Below the pieces are notes generated by a model that saw only the letters and a program-made list of their open reading frames with translations, had not been told where the DNA came from and ran no database searches. A DNA stretch of 64,000 nt from Protopterus annectens (taxonomy: Eukaryota > Chordata > Ceratodontiformes > Protopteridae): the NCBI RefSeq assembly GCF_019279795.1, contig NC_056734.1, positions 1,011,646 through 1,075,645 of the forward strand, read 5' to 3'. Positions 1 to 9,775 of the stretch are shown here, piece after piece. The position numbers and the translations under genes are program-made. Every line of letters starts with the position of its first letter. The first letter of the stretch is position 1.

Positions 1-962
1 TGTTTACCTTTTAGTGTAGTGTAAGTCACATATTCACACAGAGTCAGAATTTTCAGACAAGCTTGTGTTAGATTTCACAAACTTCACTGCTGGATGTTTA
101 TTATAGGAACTGCTTAGAATTTAAAGTTTATTGTTTTGTACTTCCCCTCCCCTACCCAGAGACTATTAGTTGAATGACTGGTTTAGCATCAGCCTGAGAT
201 GCTATCTAGTCAAACTCAGACCTGCAGCCTTTGCAGCAGTGAAATTACATCTTTAGTTTGTGCTTGTTTTTTTGTAAAACTTAGTGGAAAGCTTATCCCA
301 ACTTAGGCAATTGTATTTTCTTTTGTTTGCTTTTGTTTTATGTTTGTTGCTACATGCTTTTTTCCATTCACTGGTAATTATTTGTCATGTTCTGCAACAG
401 TGTTGCTTATTAGTGCATGTACTCATGCAGACATATATTTATAAGACAGTTTCCCCACATTTCACAAGAAGCATTGCTTTGGACATTTTCGTCTTGGAAA
501 CAAATCCACTGAGTTGCAAATATCCTAAGATTCTAGAAGAATAAAATCTTATAATAAAAAAAAAAAGTCAGACAACTGTGAAATTGAATCTTGTTACTGT
601 ACTAAAATTATTTTCCCATTAGGTGACACCCTTCATGAATCACACACGCAGTAACTATCTGTATAATATGGATTCCATTCCACTGAATTTATTTTCTTTA
701 TCTTTCCTGCATTGTGGTAAAATGTTTGGATCTTTCACTCTTTTGTTGAATATTTGACTGCAGTAATTGCACTGGTTACCATTTGAAAGTTGAGGTAAAA
801 GTAGTCTCTCTGTTTACCTATATTTCCTTATCTGTGTGCATAAGCATGTATGAAATATGTAATCTAAGTTTATATTCATGTAGTTGTAAAACCACAGCCT
901 TGCTATGTCTTACTGACCGGCTTGTAATTCAAGGCATTCTTGAATGTCAGTCAAATTTGTAT
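1..962. other. No gene recognised; AT-rich DNA
   Basis: Short open frames here are of chance length and resemble nothing I recognise. I see no splice-bounded exon, RT motif or terminal repeat. An A-run near 556 is short. The stretch ends at the first copy of a 16-bp repeat that flanks the next element. Confidence 0.5.
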
Positions 963-978
963 ATGCTGGATATTTAAT

Positions 979-1265
979 TGTTGTTGTTTGTCTTTCGCCT
1001 TTTTCCCGGTAAGGGGTCGCCACAGCAGGACTCCGGTCCGCTAATGATTGGCAGTAGATTTTTACGAAACACCAAGGTGCCAGCTCAACTCCCAACCTTC
1101 AACAAAGGCACGACCATTTACACACGCATGTTTTTCGAATGCTACCCAACCGCGGGGAGGACATGCAGACTCCACACAGAAGGCACTCCCGAACCAAGCC
1201 GAGAATCGAATGGGAGAACCTCTTGCTGTGAGGTAACAACGCTACTGCTGTACCACCATGGAATC
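979..1265 (-). mobile_element. tRNA-headed SINE, copy 1 (minus strand)
   Basis: A 287-bp insertion bounded by a perfect 16-bp direct repeat (atgctggatatttaat at 963-978 and 1266-1281), read as the TSD. On the minus strand it starts with a tRNA-like head that includes a B-box-like stretch and GTTGTTACCTCACAGCAAGAG. It continues through a CATGTCCTCC-type central block and ends in CTGTGGCGACCCCTTACC, GGGAAAAAGGCGAAAG and a short CAA-rich tail. The same head, centre and tail occur at 1614-1942 and 42,519-42,734. The centre appears partly deleted against copy 2. The 3' tail matches the end of the RTE LINE at 9.8-11.5 kb. Confidence 0.85.
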
Positions 1266-1267
1266 AT

Positions 1268-1460
1268 GCTGGATATTTAATAATGTGTGTATTTTATTAG
1301 ACCTTTGTATGCAGCGACCTACTTGTTGTAGGCTGGATATGTAATAATGCGTGCATTTTATTAAACCTTTGTATGCAGCGCACCTACTTGTTGTAGGCTG
1401 GATATGTAATAATGCATGTATTCTATTAGGCTTTTGTATGCAGCGCACCTACTTGTTTTA
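1268..1460. repeat. Minisatellite, about three 64-65-bp units
   Basis: Three tandem units start at 1268, 1332 and 1397. Each opens with GCTGGATAT and closes with GCAGCGCACCTACTTGTT or a close variant. The SINE just upstream inserted at the edge of the first unit: its TSD includes the unit's opening GCTGGATATTTAAT. The array therefore predates the SINE. No coding potential. Confidence 0.85.
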
Positions 1461-1613
1461 ATGGTATACTTCACCTGTAATATTGGAATTCACATAACTT
1501 TTCTCAAACTTGCCTTTTTTGCAACTTAAATGGCTGTGTTGATGAGACCACTTACCCCCTTATCAAGATGGAAATAGATAATTTAAAGAAATTATGTGTT
1601 TATCATATGCATT

Positions 1614-1942
1614 AGTGGTTAGAATTGTCGCCTCACAGCAAGAGGTTCTCCGGTTTGATCCTCGGCTGGGGTGCCTTTTGTGCGGAGTCTGCATGTCCTC
1701 CCTGTGGTCACGTGGATTTCCTCCGGGTGCTCCGGTTTCCTCCCACATCCCAAAGACATGCAGTAGGTGGATTGGACACTCTAAATTGACTCTAGGTGTG
1801 AGTGCATGTGTGTGCCTTCTGTGGAAGGTTGGGCACCGGGCTGGCAACTCGACACTGTAAAAACTCCACTGCCAATCGTGAGCGGACAGGTGATCCGCTG
1901 TGGCGACCCCTAACTGGGAAAAGCTGAAAGAAGAAGAAGAAG
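1614..1942 (+). mobile_element. tRNA-headed SINE, copy 2 (plus strand, full length)
   Basis: A 329-bp insertion flanked by a perfect 20-bp TSD (atgtgtttatcatatgcatt at 1594-1613 and 1943-1962). The head AGTGGTTAGAATTGTCGCC resembles a tRNA A box, and GGTTTGATCCTCGG a B box, so an internal RNA polymerase III promoter is expected. The centre, around TTTCCTCCGGGTGCTCCGG and CCAAAGACATGCAG, is a block seen in SINEs of many animals (from memory). The tail, CCGCTGTGGCGACCCCTAAC then GGGAAAAGCTGAAAG and (AAG)n, matches the RTE LINE end at 11,450-11,490. This is the most complete of three copies. Confidence 0.9.
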
Positions 1943-2013
1943 ATGTGTTTATCATATGCATTGCTTTGATTGATTAAAATGGATTTGCTGTATATCTTTA
2001 TGTTGTTATAGAT

Positions 2014-2014
<1 letters not shown>

Positions 2015-2066
<52 letters not shown>
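2015..2066. repeat. (TA)n microsatellite
   Basis: An uninterrupted TA run of about 50 bp, followed by a short TG run. Reading frames across it translate to Tyr-Ile repeats and are artefacts. Confidence 0.95.
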
Positions 2067-2070
<4 letters not shown>

Positions 2071-2177
2071 TGTGTGTGTGTTTTTATTTATTTTCTTATT
2101 TGACATTTGTTATCCAGGTTAGTAAACTGAGCCAAAGGCCCATTTCAGTGGAGACCCATAAAAAAAGCTAAAAAAAT

Positions 2178-2178
<1 letters not shown>

Positions 2179-2261
<83 letters not shown>
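2179..2261. repeat. (CA)n microsatellite
   Basis: About 41 perfect CA dinucleotides. Minus-strand frames give Val-Cys repeats and are not genes. About 250 bp of unclassified DNA follows before the next LINE fragment. Confidence 0.95.
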
Positions 2262-2263
<2 letters not shown>

Positions 2264-2511
2264 GTCTCTGAATTTGTTTGTGTCTCTGTTTATATACACA
2301 GATGAACACACACCTGTACAGGTGGTGTGTTTGTGGATATATATACATGCAGACACTCATTCACTGTCATGCAGGAGGTATTTTGACTAAGGTGACAGTA
2401 TAGCTGCTCCTTACAACATTCATGTCACTGACCCTTTATTGCTAGTTTTACAAGTAACAGGTTTTTTTTCCATTCGTCATATGCTACTTGACAACAATAT
2501 TAAAAGTGTGG

Positions 2512-3132
2512 CTCAGACTACAGAAACTACAGATCCATAAGCTTAACCAGCCTTATCTGTAAGGCCATGGAACAAATCATCATGAACCCTATAAATAAGG
2601 ACATAGATGACCTCCATACCCTTAATCTGACACATTTGCCTTTGTCAAAGAGGTCATACCTGTTAAACCTGGTAGACTTCTTCAAAAGCATCACCGAGAT
2701 GAGGCATAAATGAAGGCCAATCTGTGCATACAACCTACCTTAACTTAGCAAAGGCCTTCAATACACTCCCACATTCGGGCATCACTGATAAACTCTCCCA
2801 GTTGAATATAAACCTTTATGTTGTCAGGTGGGTTGCTAACCATCTCACTTTCAGATAACACTCAGTCAAAATTGGGGACTTTACTTCAACCAGCAGAGCT
2901 GTCAGCAGTGGGGTCAGTGCTGTGCCCCCTATTGTTTAGAATATACTTTTCAGAACTTCAGGCCAAAACTGAGGGCCTGTGTCTAACTTTGCTGATGACT
3001 GCAAATTAGGTGTAATCATTTTATGCCCAGAAGATGTCAATATACTTTTAGAAGGACTTACACAAATGAATGATTGGTGTCAAAGCCATGGACTCAAACT
3101 CAATGCTAAAAAATGCATTATCATCCCATAGT
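2512..3132 (+). pseudogene. CR1-like LINE fragment (RT domain), plus strand
   Basis: The conceptual translation with frameshifts follows the RT of the better-preserved copy at 53.6-54.9 kb. It starts at the NYR(P/S)ISLT block, passes a degraded fingers and motif A region ('YLNLAKAFNTLPHSGI'), then motif B ('VGSVLCPLLFRIYFSELQ') and a 'FADDCKLG'-like motif C. It ends at 'HGLKLNAKKCIIIP'. Several stops and indels break it. Both ends are truncated; at 3132 it abuts a minus-strand copy of the same family with no spacer. Confidence 0.8.
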
Positions 3133-4387
3133 TTAGTGAGTTTATCTATAATTACAGAGTGGGAGATGGTGTTGAAAGCCTTGGCAAGATCTAGATAGGC
3201 TGTGTGAACCACCTTACCCTCATCTATGGTTTTGGTGACTGCTTCAAAGAAGTCTATCAGGTTTAGGAGACATGATCTGCATTTTGCAAACCCACACTAG
3301 GTGGGGTCCAGAGGTTGGAGATTACCAATGTCTTTGTTTATAAGTTCCATGATGATACATTCCATGGCCTTGCAGACCAGGCTCATCAGGCTAATGAGGT
3401 GGTAGTTCCTGTGGTCCATGGTTGCTCCCCCTTTGTGGAGTGGGATAACCATCACTGTGCACCATTCAGTGGGCACAAATCCTGAGGTGAGGCTATGATT
3501 GAACATGATACTTAGGTGGGGTGCCAGTTCATTCTGTAGTTCGTGCAGAACGCAGCCTGGGATGTTGTCAGGTCCCATGGATGCTGTGTTCTTGGTGTTG
3601 GAGAGTGTGGTTTTTACCTGTGCAGCCATGATTACAGGAACTTTGCATTCTTCCGGTATAGAGATGGGACCTTTTGGGGGTGAGAGGGGGTAAAGTTAGC
3701 ACTGAACCTATCTGCCAGGATGTTGACAATATCAGTTGGTTCTGTATATTTAGTGCCATTGTGCTGTAACTCAGAGCAGATCTCAGTGTTTCCATTGAGA
3801 TTCTTGACATAGCTATAGAATGCTTTGTGGTTGTCTTTAGAATCAGTGAAAATTTTGTTTTCGTAACTAGCTTTGGAGGATTTTATGAGGAATCTCAGCT
3901 TCTTACTGAGGCTTATCAGGGAGTTCCACCAATCGTGAGATTTTACTATTTTTTGCAACAGTTTCTTTCTTCTGTTGTAGAGTTTGTTTATGGCAGGGGA
4001 CCACCAGATTGGCTTCCTTTTTTTGGACGATAGCATCTTGGTTCTGTTAGGGATAGCATGAGCCATGCACTCTTGTAAGTGCTTATAAAATGCATTTGTG
4101 TAAGATTCAGCAGTCGTACCTCTATTGCCCATCTTCATGGGTATCGTGAATTTTGTCACTTCTGTCTTAAGAAGCGTAAAGTTGCCTTTGGAGAAATTTT
4201 TTACCGTGGTTTCCCTAATGGGGGTGGGGGCAGGATGTGGATGTCTAGGGTGATTAGCTTGTGAGGAATTCACCTCTGGTGTTGAACACCAGTCACCCAT
4301 GTTGGCAATGACCAGGTCTAGGATACTGCTAACTCTGGTGGGAGTGCGGATAAGTTGATCCAAGGTACTGGAATTTATGAATTCCAC
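3132..4387 (-). pseudogene. CR1-like LINE ORF2, RT and linker region (decayed)
   Basis: Minus strand. The frame 4387-3632 covers the segment between EN and RT ('SILDLVIANMGDW', 'SKDNHKAFYSYVKNLNG', 'ILADRFSANFTP'). The next frame, 3629-3297, holds the start of RT: 'NTASMGPDNIPGCVLHE', 'MFNHSLTSGFVPTEW', 'VIPLHKGGATMDHRNYH'. The RT is lost beyond the 'HTAYLDLAKAF' region because the copy ends at 3132 against a plus-strand fragment. One frameshift near 3630 separates the two frames. It continues upstream into EN and an esterase ORF1, making this the longest CR1-like copy toward the 5' end. Confidence 0.85.
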
Positions 4388-4985
4388 AAAACATTGAGCA
4401 AAAGAGTTGGTACACGAGTAGTTTTCTCAGTTAATGGTGGGGTAGCTGAAATCACACATTATTAGGGTGTTGGGTTGTACCCTAATATTTTCCACTGTAT
4501 CAAGAAATGAGGAGTGGGAATCCTGGAGCCTGGTGGGAGATCTGTAGCAAGCTACAGATCTCCCACCAGGCTCCAGGATCTGTAGCTTGCTACAGATCTC
4601 CCACCAGGCTCCAGGATTCCCACTCCTGGAGCCTGGTGGGAGATCTGTAGCAAGCTACAATTTGGATTGCGGTCTTGCCCAGAGTTAGTTGCACTTGGAT
4701 AATCTCGGATGCATTATGCTGAGCAACTGGCCTGGAGGTGTGGATATCCTTAATGAATATGGACACGCCTCCGCCTTTAGTGTTTCAGTCCAGATTAGGT
4801 GGCCGAAAGGTGTTGTATGAATTATAGCCTGGTAATGCAGGGGTGCTCTCTGCAGCCTTGAACCAGTTCTCTGTCACTGCACAGATGTTGATGTTCTCCA
4901 TTTTTAGCAGTGCCTCAAATGAGTGCATTTTGAGATTTAGACTTCTAGCATTGAGTAGCATTACCCTCAGATTTTGCTTGCTTGT
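4388..4985 (-). pseudogene. CR1-like LINE ORF2, apurinic-type endonuclease region
   Basis: Minus-strand translation shows the landmarks of a LINE apurinic-like endonuclease: 'LLNARSLNLKMHSFEALL', 'INICAVTENWF' (the TETW block), 'GGGVSIFIK', 'IQIVACYRSPT' and a degraded 'CDFSYPTIN' in place of GDFN. At least two stops break the frame. A nested palindrome (4511-4659) disrupts the stretch just after the 'ACYRSP' block. The enzyme would nick target DNA during retrotransposition; this copy cannot. Confidence 0.75.
4511..4659. repeat. Nested palindrome inside the CR1 endonuclease region
   Basis: A roughly 37-bp segment (core CCTGGAGCCTGGTGGG + AGATCTGTAGCAAGCTACA) occurs four times in alternating orientation: plus at 4513-4556, minus at 4541-4578, minus at 4579-4628, plus at 4621-4659. 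Neighbouring copies overlap or abut, so the stretch can fold into large hairpins. Other CR1-like copies in the window do not reach this region, so the unexpanded form cannot be compared directly. The outer plus-strand sequence reads straight through if the extra inverted copies are removed. Confidence 0.9.
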
Positions 4986-4990
4986 ACCTG

Positions 4991-5623
4991 TTACAGTGTT
5001 GAATTTGTCATTTGAACCTTGCCTAAAAAAGGCATTATAGGGGTGGCAAGAGCCTTAGCCACTGTCCTGAATTCCAAGGATGACAGGTGCAAGCCATCTC
5101 TGGCAAAGCATCTTGGTCTGTCGATCATGTCATCCCAGACAGAAAGATACTGAATCCCCTTAGAATGACACCAAAAGCTTAGCCAATTGTTGAAGTCAAT
5201 CATTTTGTCCTTGTACTGTGGTATCATTTTGGGTGATGGCAGGATGCTACTCAGGGCTAGGGTCATACCTGCCTGGGCTACAAGATTGGAGAGCTCCTCC
5301 ATGTCTCTTTTCATGTAGTCCAGGGAAGTACATCTCAGGTCATTGACACCAACATGGACAATGACAGAGTCATATTTGTACTTTTTGTGGAGTGACCTGA
5401 GTGCGTGCGTTATGTGATAGATCATGGCACCAGACATGCAGCTGACAGTAACTTTCTCCTCGTTTAGCCTGGTAAGTGGAACATCAATGTGCCTGACTAT
5501 AGAGTCACCTATGACTAGAGTGTTGGGTACATTGTTATGCCTTATGGGCTGTGGTTGAGTGGCACAATGAGTTTTTGGGCTATGTGTCATTTGGGTTGTG
5601 TTGGGTGTGGAGGTTACTTGCAT
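4991..5623 (-). CDS. CR1-like LINE ORF1 fragment with SGNH esterase domain
   Basis: A 210-codon open frame on the minus strand. It has the blocks of an SGNH/GDSL-type hydrolase: 'LVIGDSIVRHI' (nucleophile Ser block, about residue 37-47), 'VIVHVGVNDLR' (Gly..Asn block, about residue 88-98) and 'DGLHLSSLEF' (Asp..His block, about residue 176-185). Esterase domains are known in ORF1 of CR1-type LINEs and are thought to help the retrotransposition particle rather than host metabolism. The open frame probably extended further 5': minus-strand sequence up to about 5890 translates to a degraded Ser/Thr/His-rich leader. The downstream EN and RT of the same element follow at 4985-3132. The catalytic blocks look intact, but the element as a whole is dead. 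Confidence 0.8.
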   Translation of the reverse strand: MQVTSTPNTTQMTHSPKTHCATQPQPIRHNNVPNTLVIGDSIVRHIDVPLTRLNEEKVTVSCMSGAMIYHITHALRSLHKKYKYDSVIVHVGVNDLRCTSLDYMKRDMEELSNLVAQAGMTLALSSILPSPKMIPQYKDKMIDFNNWLSFWCHSKGIQYLSVWDDMIDRPRCFARDGLHLSSLEFRTVAKALATPIMPFLGKVQMTNSTL

Positions 5624-6223
5624 TTCTGCTTTGGAGGTCTCTGTTGCTTGGGCAGATTTTTATTGAGAGCCTCCATGAATGTAGATGTGTGTTGTGTTTC
5701 TATGTGTGTGTTTTGGTGATGTATGTTTTGAGGGCCTATGTGATGAGTGTGGGATGGTGCAAGTGTTTACCTTCTCCTCTTGACTGTCTAGTCCAGTCTT
5801 GGGTGAAGAGAGCTTTGCTTCCAGTTTGGCTATATAAGTGCCTCATAGGTTGTAGTGTTGGGTGGTAGGAGGAGAGGGTTGTCTGTGTACATGAGGCAAT
5901 TGCTGCATTGCCCCCAAGATGCCCAGATTCAACAGGTAGACAGGAGAAAACTCTGGGAGCTGATCCTTAGACATGCCTGGATAGGTGCTTATTTATTAAG
6001 TACTAAAAACTGTGTTCCTCTAGACAAGTGAGGAAAGTTGAGTGCTGTAGTAATTTGTAGCTTATTTAGTGCTTACAAAGAATTCTGAACAAGTGCTGAG
6101 CTAAAAGAAACATATTTGAGTGCTAAAACTAAAAAAAAATGGCTAGTTCTAAGGGAAAGTTTGAAGAGCAGACTTTATGGTGCTGGAAATCATTTCATCA
6201 TCATGAACATGGGGAAAATAAAA

Positions 6224-6277
6224 AAATATATATATATATATATATATATATTTATTTATATATATATATATATATAT
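6224..6277. repeat. (TA)n microsatellite, with A-run at 6305-6330
   Basis: TA repeat with one TTTAT interruption, followed shortly by a run of about 23 A. Frames through these give Tyr-Ile and poly-Lys and are not proteins. Confidence 0.9.
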
Positions 6278-8424
6278 CTCAAGGAGTCCTCCATCCGAAC
6301 CAAAACCAAAAAAAAAAAAAAAAAAAAAAAGCTGAAAGCTGTGATTCTGATTTCAAAAAAAAAGTAAAAAGCCTTTGCTCCCCCAAAACCCCTGAGTAAG
6401 ATTAAAACAAAAAAAAAAATGCCTTCTACTACCACCTACCAGCACCTACAGGACTGCATGACTCAGGCAATCCCAAACAAAACAAAAAAACTACTGTAGC
6501 CTCAACTGGTGGACCCCGTCCAGTCCCAGCCACATACAAAAGCTAAGCAAAAAAAGGAGAGCTAGAAAAAGGATACCAGAAAAAAGCAAAAGGTAAGAAG
6601 GCCAGACACCTTTGATCATTATAAGTAAAAACTAAGAGCTCTCAAAAAATCATCAAAATTAAAAAGGAAAAAAAAAAAAGAGGACTCTAAACAAAAGACT
6701 CCCCTTAGATTTAGGAGTAGAGTCTAACTCCCAGAAATAAACAGATACAGATAGAAAAAGAATTAAATCATGTGAAAATTACTGAAATGACACACATTAC
6801 AAACATACTGGCTGGGCCCAGGTTCAGTGAGAAACTTCCCCCCATTCCCAAAGCCCACCCCAGATAAGGAGAGATTTGCCCCGCCCACCCTCCAAGCCCC
6901 CAAAACACTGCCCACATGGGACCGGAAAATGTCCATCCATGGGAGCCATGTGGTGTCCCGAGTGTGTGCTTCACTTAGTCAGTTAGGACAGCTGTTTAAT
7001 CTTAGCCAGACACATAATTATGAAGCCTCACCTCACATTACTGACGACCAAGGTCCGGCTTGGGGTACGCTGTGCCTGGACAGACTTCGGTGCCTCCTGG
7101 AATAGCCTAATTATGGCCCCTATGCTTAAAGCCGCCTTATCTGAGAATTAAATGGAAAGAATAACTAATAACTCATAAATAAACAGAACCTGGACTTTGG
7201 CTTTGGATTTGTCTGTTTTTGCTTTGCCAGTTTTGGTTGACTTTTAGAGACAGTTTGCAAGGCCATTGGAGCTGGCAGTCCATTGGCAGGCAGTCCATAC
7301 AGCCTACCAAAAGCCTTCACGACGCAATGGCCACTCAGGTACACGAAAAACTCATCAGCTTATCAGTAAAAATGAACATCACATAAATCACAGCAAACTG
7401 CATCACCTTGAGACAACACCCCATCAGAGAGTAAAGTGGTTGGAGAGTGGTGTCCCACAGTCAGGCTCCAGGAGCCAGGTCCAACAAGTGGTCACTCAGT
7501 TGTTCTCACAGGTCTTTTCCTGATTCCTCTTTCTAGCAGGGTGAAAACACAGGAACAAATAGTGCAGAAGTTTGCACAAAGAGAACATACGAAAAGCCAT
7601 CTAGGGCACAACATAAACAGATAGGGAATCAAAGAAACACATCTGGACACAGAGAGCCATGGATCCTCATAGACAGGGTGGAAAAAAAAAATAATCATAA
7701 AATGCATAGTTAAATAAACAAAAAAAACCTCACAAACCCCTAGCTACAATAGCACAGAAAAATCTGGGGGGATCATGGGACCAAAGTTTCCAGGGATCTT
7801 TTGACAGTCTTCATATTTGATCATGAAGGGAAAACCTTGTAAGAGGGACCCACATAGATCCTGAAGGATCATCACTAGATCATATAGATCATTGAGCCCA
7901 TATCTATCAGATCTCATTCATCCACCTGCTGCAAATTGACCACAAACATGTGTCTGCCCCCAAAAGTTCTGACCAAAAGGAAAAAAAGTCTTCAAAAAAG
8001 GGAAAAAAAAAGGCAAAAAAAAAGGATAAAGGAAAAATGCTCAGTCAAACAAGGCCTCATTTCACTGCAAATTTGCTTCTCTCCAGATACCTATGTGCCA
8101 GGATATAAGGCCAAAATCAAACCCAGATTTGATGAATATGATTCACCTCAAAAATCTAAGACCCCTAAAACCACAAGGAAAATGAGACACAAGCTTGACA
8201 CAGAATCCTGATCCGAAAGGAATAAATAGGACAGATTCATCACCCAGAGAATCCCTATGCTGTCCAGATGCACCCAAGATCAGTGGCCTTGAGAGGGGAG
8301 GGCATTAGGCAGAGAGGACTTCAGGTCTCATCTGTGACATGGGAGATACTTAGATATAGATTTGATAGGGCAGAATAAATGATAGGCATTGAAAGAGATA
8401 AAACTAAAAAATAGTTTTATTCAA

Positions 8425-8500
8425 GGCTTGGGGGCCTAGCCAAGCCACAATAGGCCTAGTATGAACCTATATACCTGATAGAACCTATAGAACTAAAAAA
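8425..8500 (+). repeat. CR1-like 3' terminal sequence
   Basis: CCTAGTATGAACCTAT followed by variant ACCT-containing 8-mers. The same terminal signature follows the CR1-like LINE copies at 35,592, 31,303 and (reverse strand) 53,330. Short 8-bp terminal repeats are typical of CR1-clade LINEs. Here it closes an element with no visible RT. Confidence 0.6.
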
Positions 8501-8639
8501 CCTAACCCCCATATATATTAACCAATATATATTTTTATTATATATATATATATATTCTTTTTTTATATATATTTTTTTTAATTTTTCAATAAATAAAATA
8601 TAAATCAAACAAAATTAAAAGCTGAAAAAAAAAAAAGCT

Positions 8640-9220
8640 AAAAAGCACAAGCTGCACAGTCCTGCCACGAGTGCAGCCACTGACACACAAAAACAGTGGA
8701 ACCTGGATTAGTGCTCAGGTTATATAAACAAAGCTAGATTCAGCAGGTCAGAATCTAGTCTATGCTACAGCAAACAAGACATACCAATTTCAGAAAGAAA
8801 CAGTTTAAATAAGCAGACACAATAAGCCTTTAACCAGAAACTTCCAGCTAAGAAGGGCAGAATCTCCCCTCTCTTCCCATGAGTGCAGACCACACCTGTA
8901 AAATAACTGGCCCATAGCACAAGTGCTTAAACCAGAACTAATCCACTTTTAGAATAACAGACACTGAGCCTTCAATCAACAATTCCCAGCTTAGAAGGAT
9001 GTAAGCTACCTGTCCTGCCACAACAGTGCAGACCACAAACCTTCTTAATGTAAAACAACTGATCTGAAGCCCAAGTGCTTAAACCAAAGGCTTAGAATAA
9101 CAGTTACAATTTAATCAGGCTACTAACAAGCAGCAATAAATGCAGCAGAATGAATGAAATTAAGTACTTTTAAGAACAGGCAGCAAAAGCAAAATAAAGT
9201 AGGAAGAAACACAAATACAG

Positions 9221-9281
<61 letters not shown>

Positions 9282-9775
9282 CAATCGAAAACGAACAATT
9301 AGATTTAAACAAATTACCCAATTAAAACCAGTAAAAAAGCTCAAAACTGAGCCCTGTTCCAGCAGTCTTCAATCAGACAAGTTCTAACTGCACACTCCTG
9401 CCACTGGGGAACCTTCTCCAAAAAAGATGGCCTGGGTCTTTGCTCAAGTTATACAAACAAAGCTAGATTCAGCAGGCCTGAATCTGGTCTATGCTACAGC
9501 AACAAGGTGCACCAATTTCAGAAGGAAACAGTTCAAATAAGCAGACACAAATAAGCCTTTAACCAGAAATTCCCAGCTCAGAAGGGCAGAATCCAGCCTC
9601 TCCTCCCACAAGAGTGCAGACCACAAACCTTCTTAATGTAAAATAACTGACCTGAAGCCCAAGTGCTTAAACCGAATAGTTACAATTTAATCAGGCTACT
9701 ACAAATCAGTAATAAATACAGCAGAATAAATACAACTGAGTACTTCTAAAAAGAGGCAAAAGAAAAATAAAGTAA
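8640..9775. repeat. Two tandem copies of a ~600-700-bp unit
   Basis: Copy 1 (about 8640-9230) and copy 2 (about 9345-9775, continuing past an insertion at 11,498) share long collinear blocks. Examples are AAAGCTAGATTCAGCAG at 8739 and 9461, AATAAGCCTTTAACCAGAAA, and CTTAATGTAAAA.AACTGA with CCCAAGTGCTTAAACC. Copy 1 is followed by a TA microsatellite at 9222-9278. No coding potential. The pair gives an empty-site reference for the RTE insertion in copy 2. Confidence 0.8.
9222..9278. repeat. (TA)n microsatellite
   Basis: About 28 perfect TA units at the end of the first tandem copy. Confidence 0.95.

Larger units (their letters stand above)
5985..8510 (+). mobile_element. Unclassified A-rich element with a CR1-like 3' tail
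   Basis: The strand is rich in A-runs and Lys-rich, stop-broken translations such as 'MASSKGKFEEQTLWCWK' at 6139 and 'MTTNMCLPPKVLTKRKK' at 7936. I recognise no RT, EN or transposase. It ends at 8425-8500 with GGGGCCTAGCCAAGCC, then GGCCTAGTATGAACCTATA and further ACCT units, which resembles the 3' end of the CR1-like LINEs (for example 35,560-35,600). It may be a gag-like ORF1 remnant of a LINE or a non-autonomous passenger. The 5' boundary is a guess. Confidence 0.35.

Noticed and set aside
2145..2360. Val-Cys-repeat reading frames over the CA tract, and similar frames at 33.0, 52.9 and 53.0 kb
   Set aside because: Translation of dinucleotide microsatellites; no independent protein signal.
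9123..9387. Tyr-Ile-repeat frames over TA tracts here and at 2.0, 6.2, 39.9 and 49.8 kb
   Set aside because: Artefacts of TA repeats.
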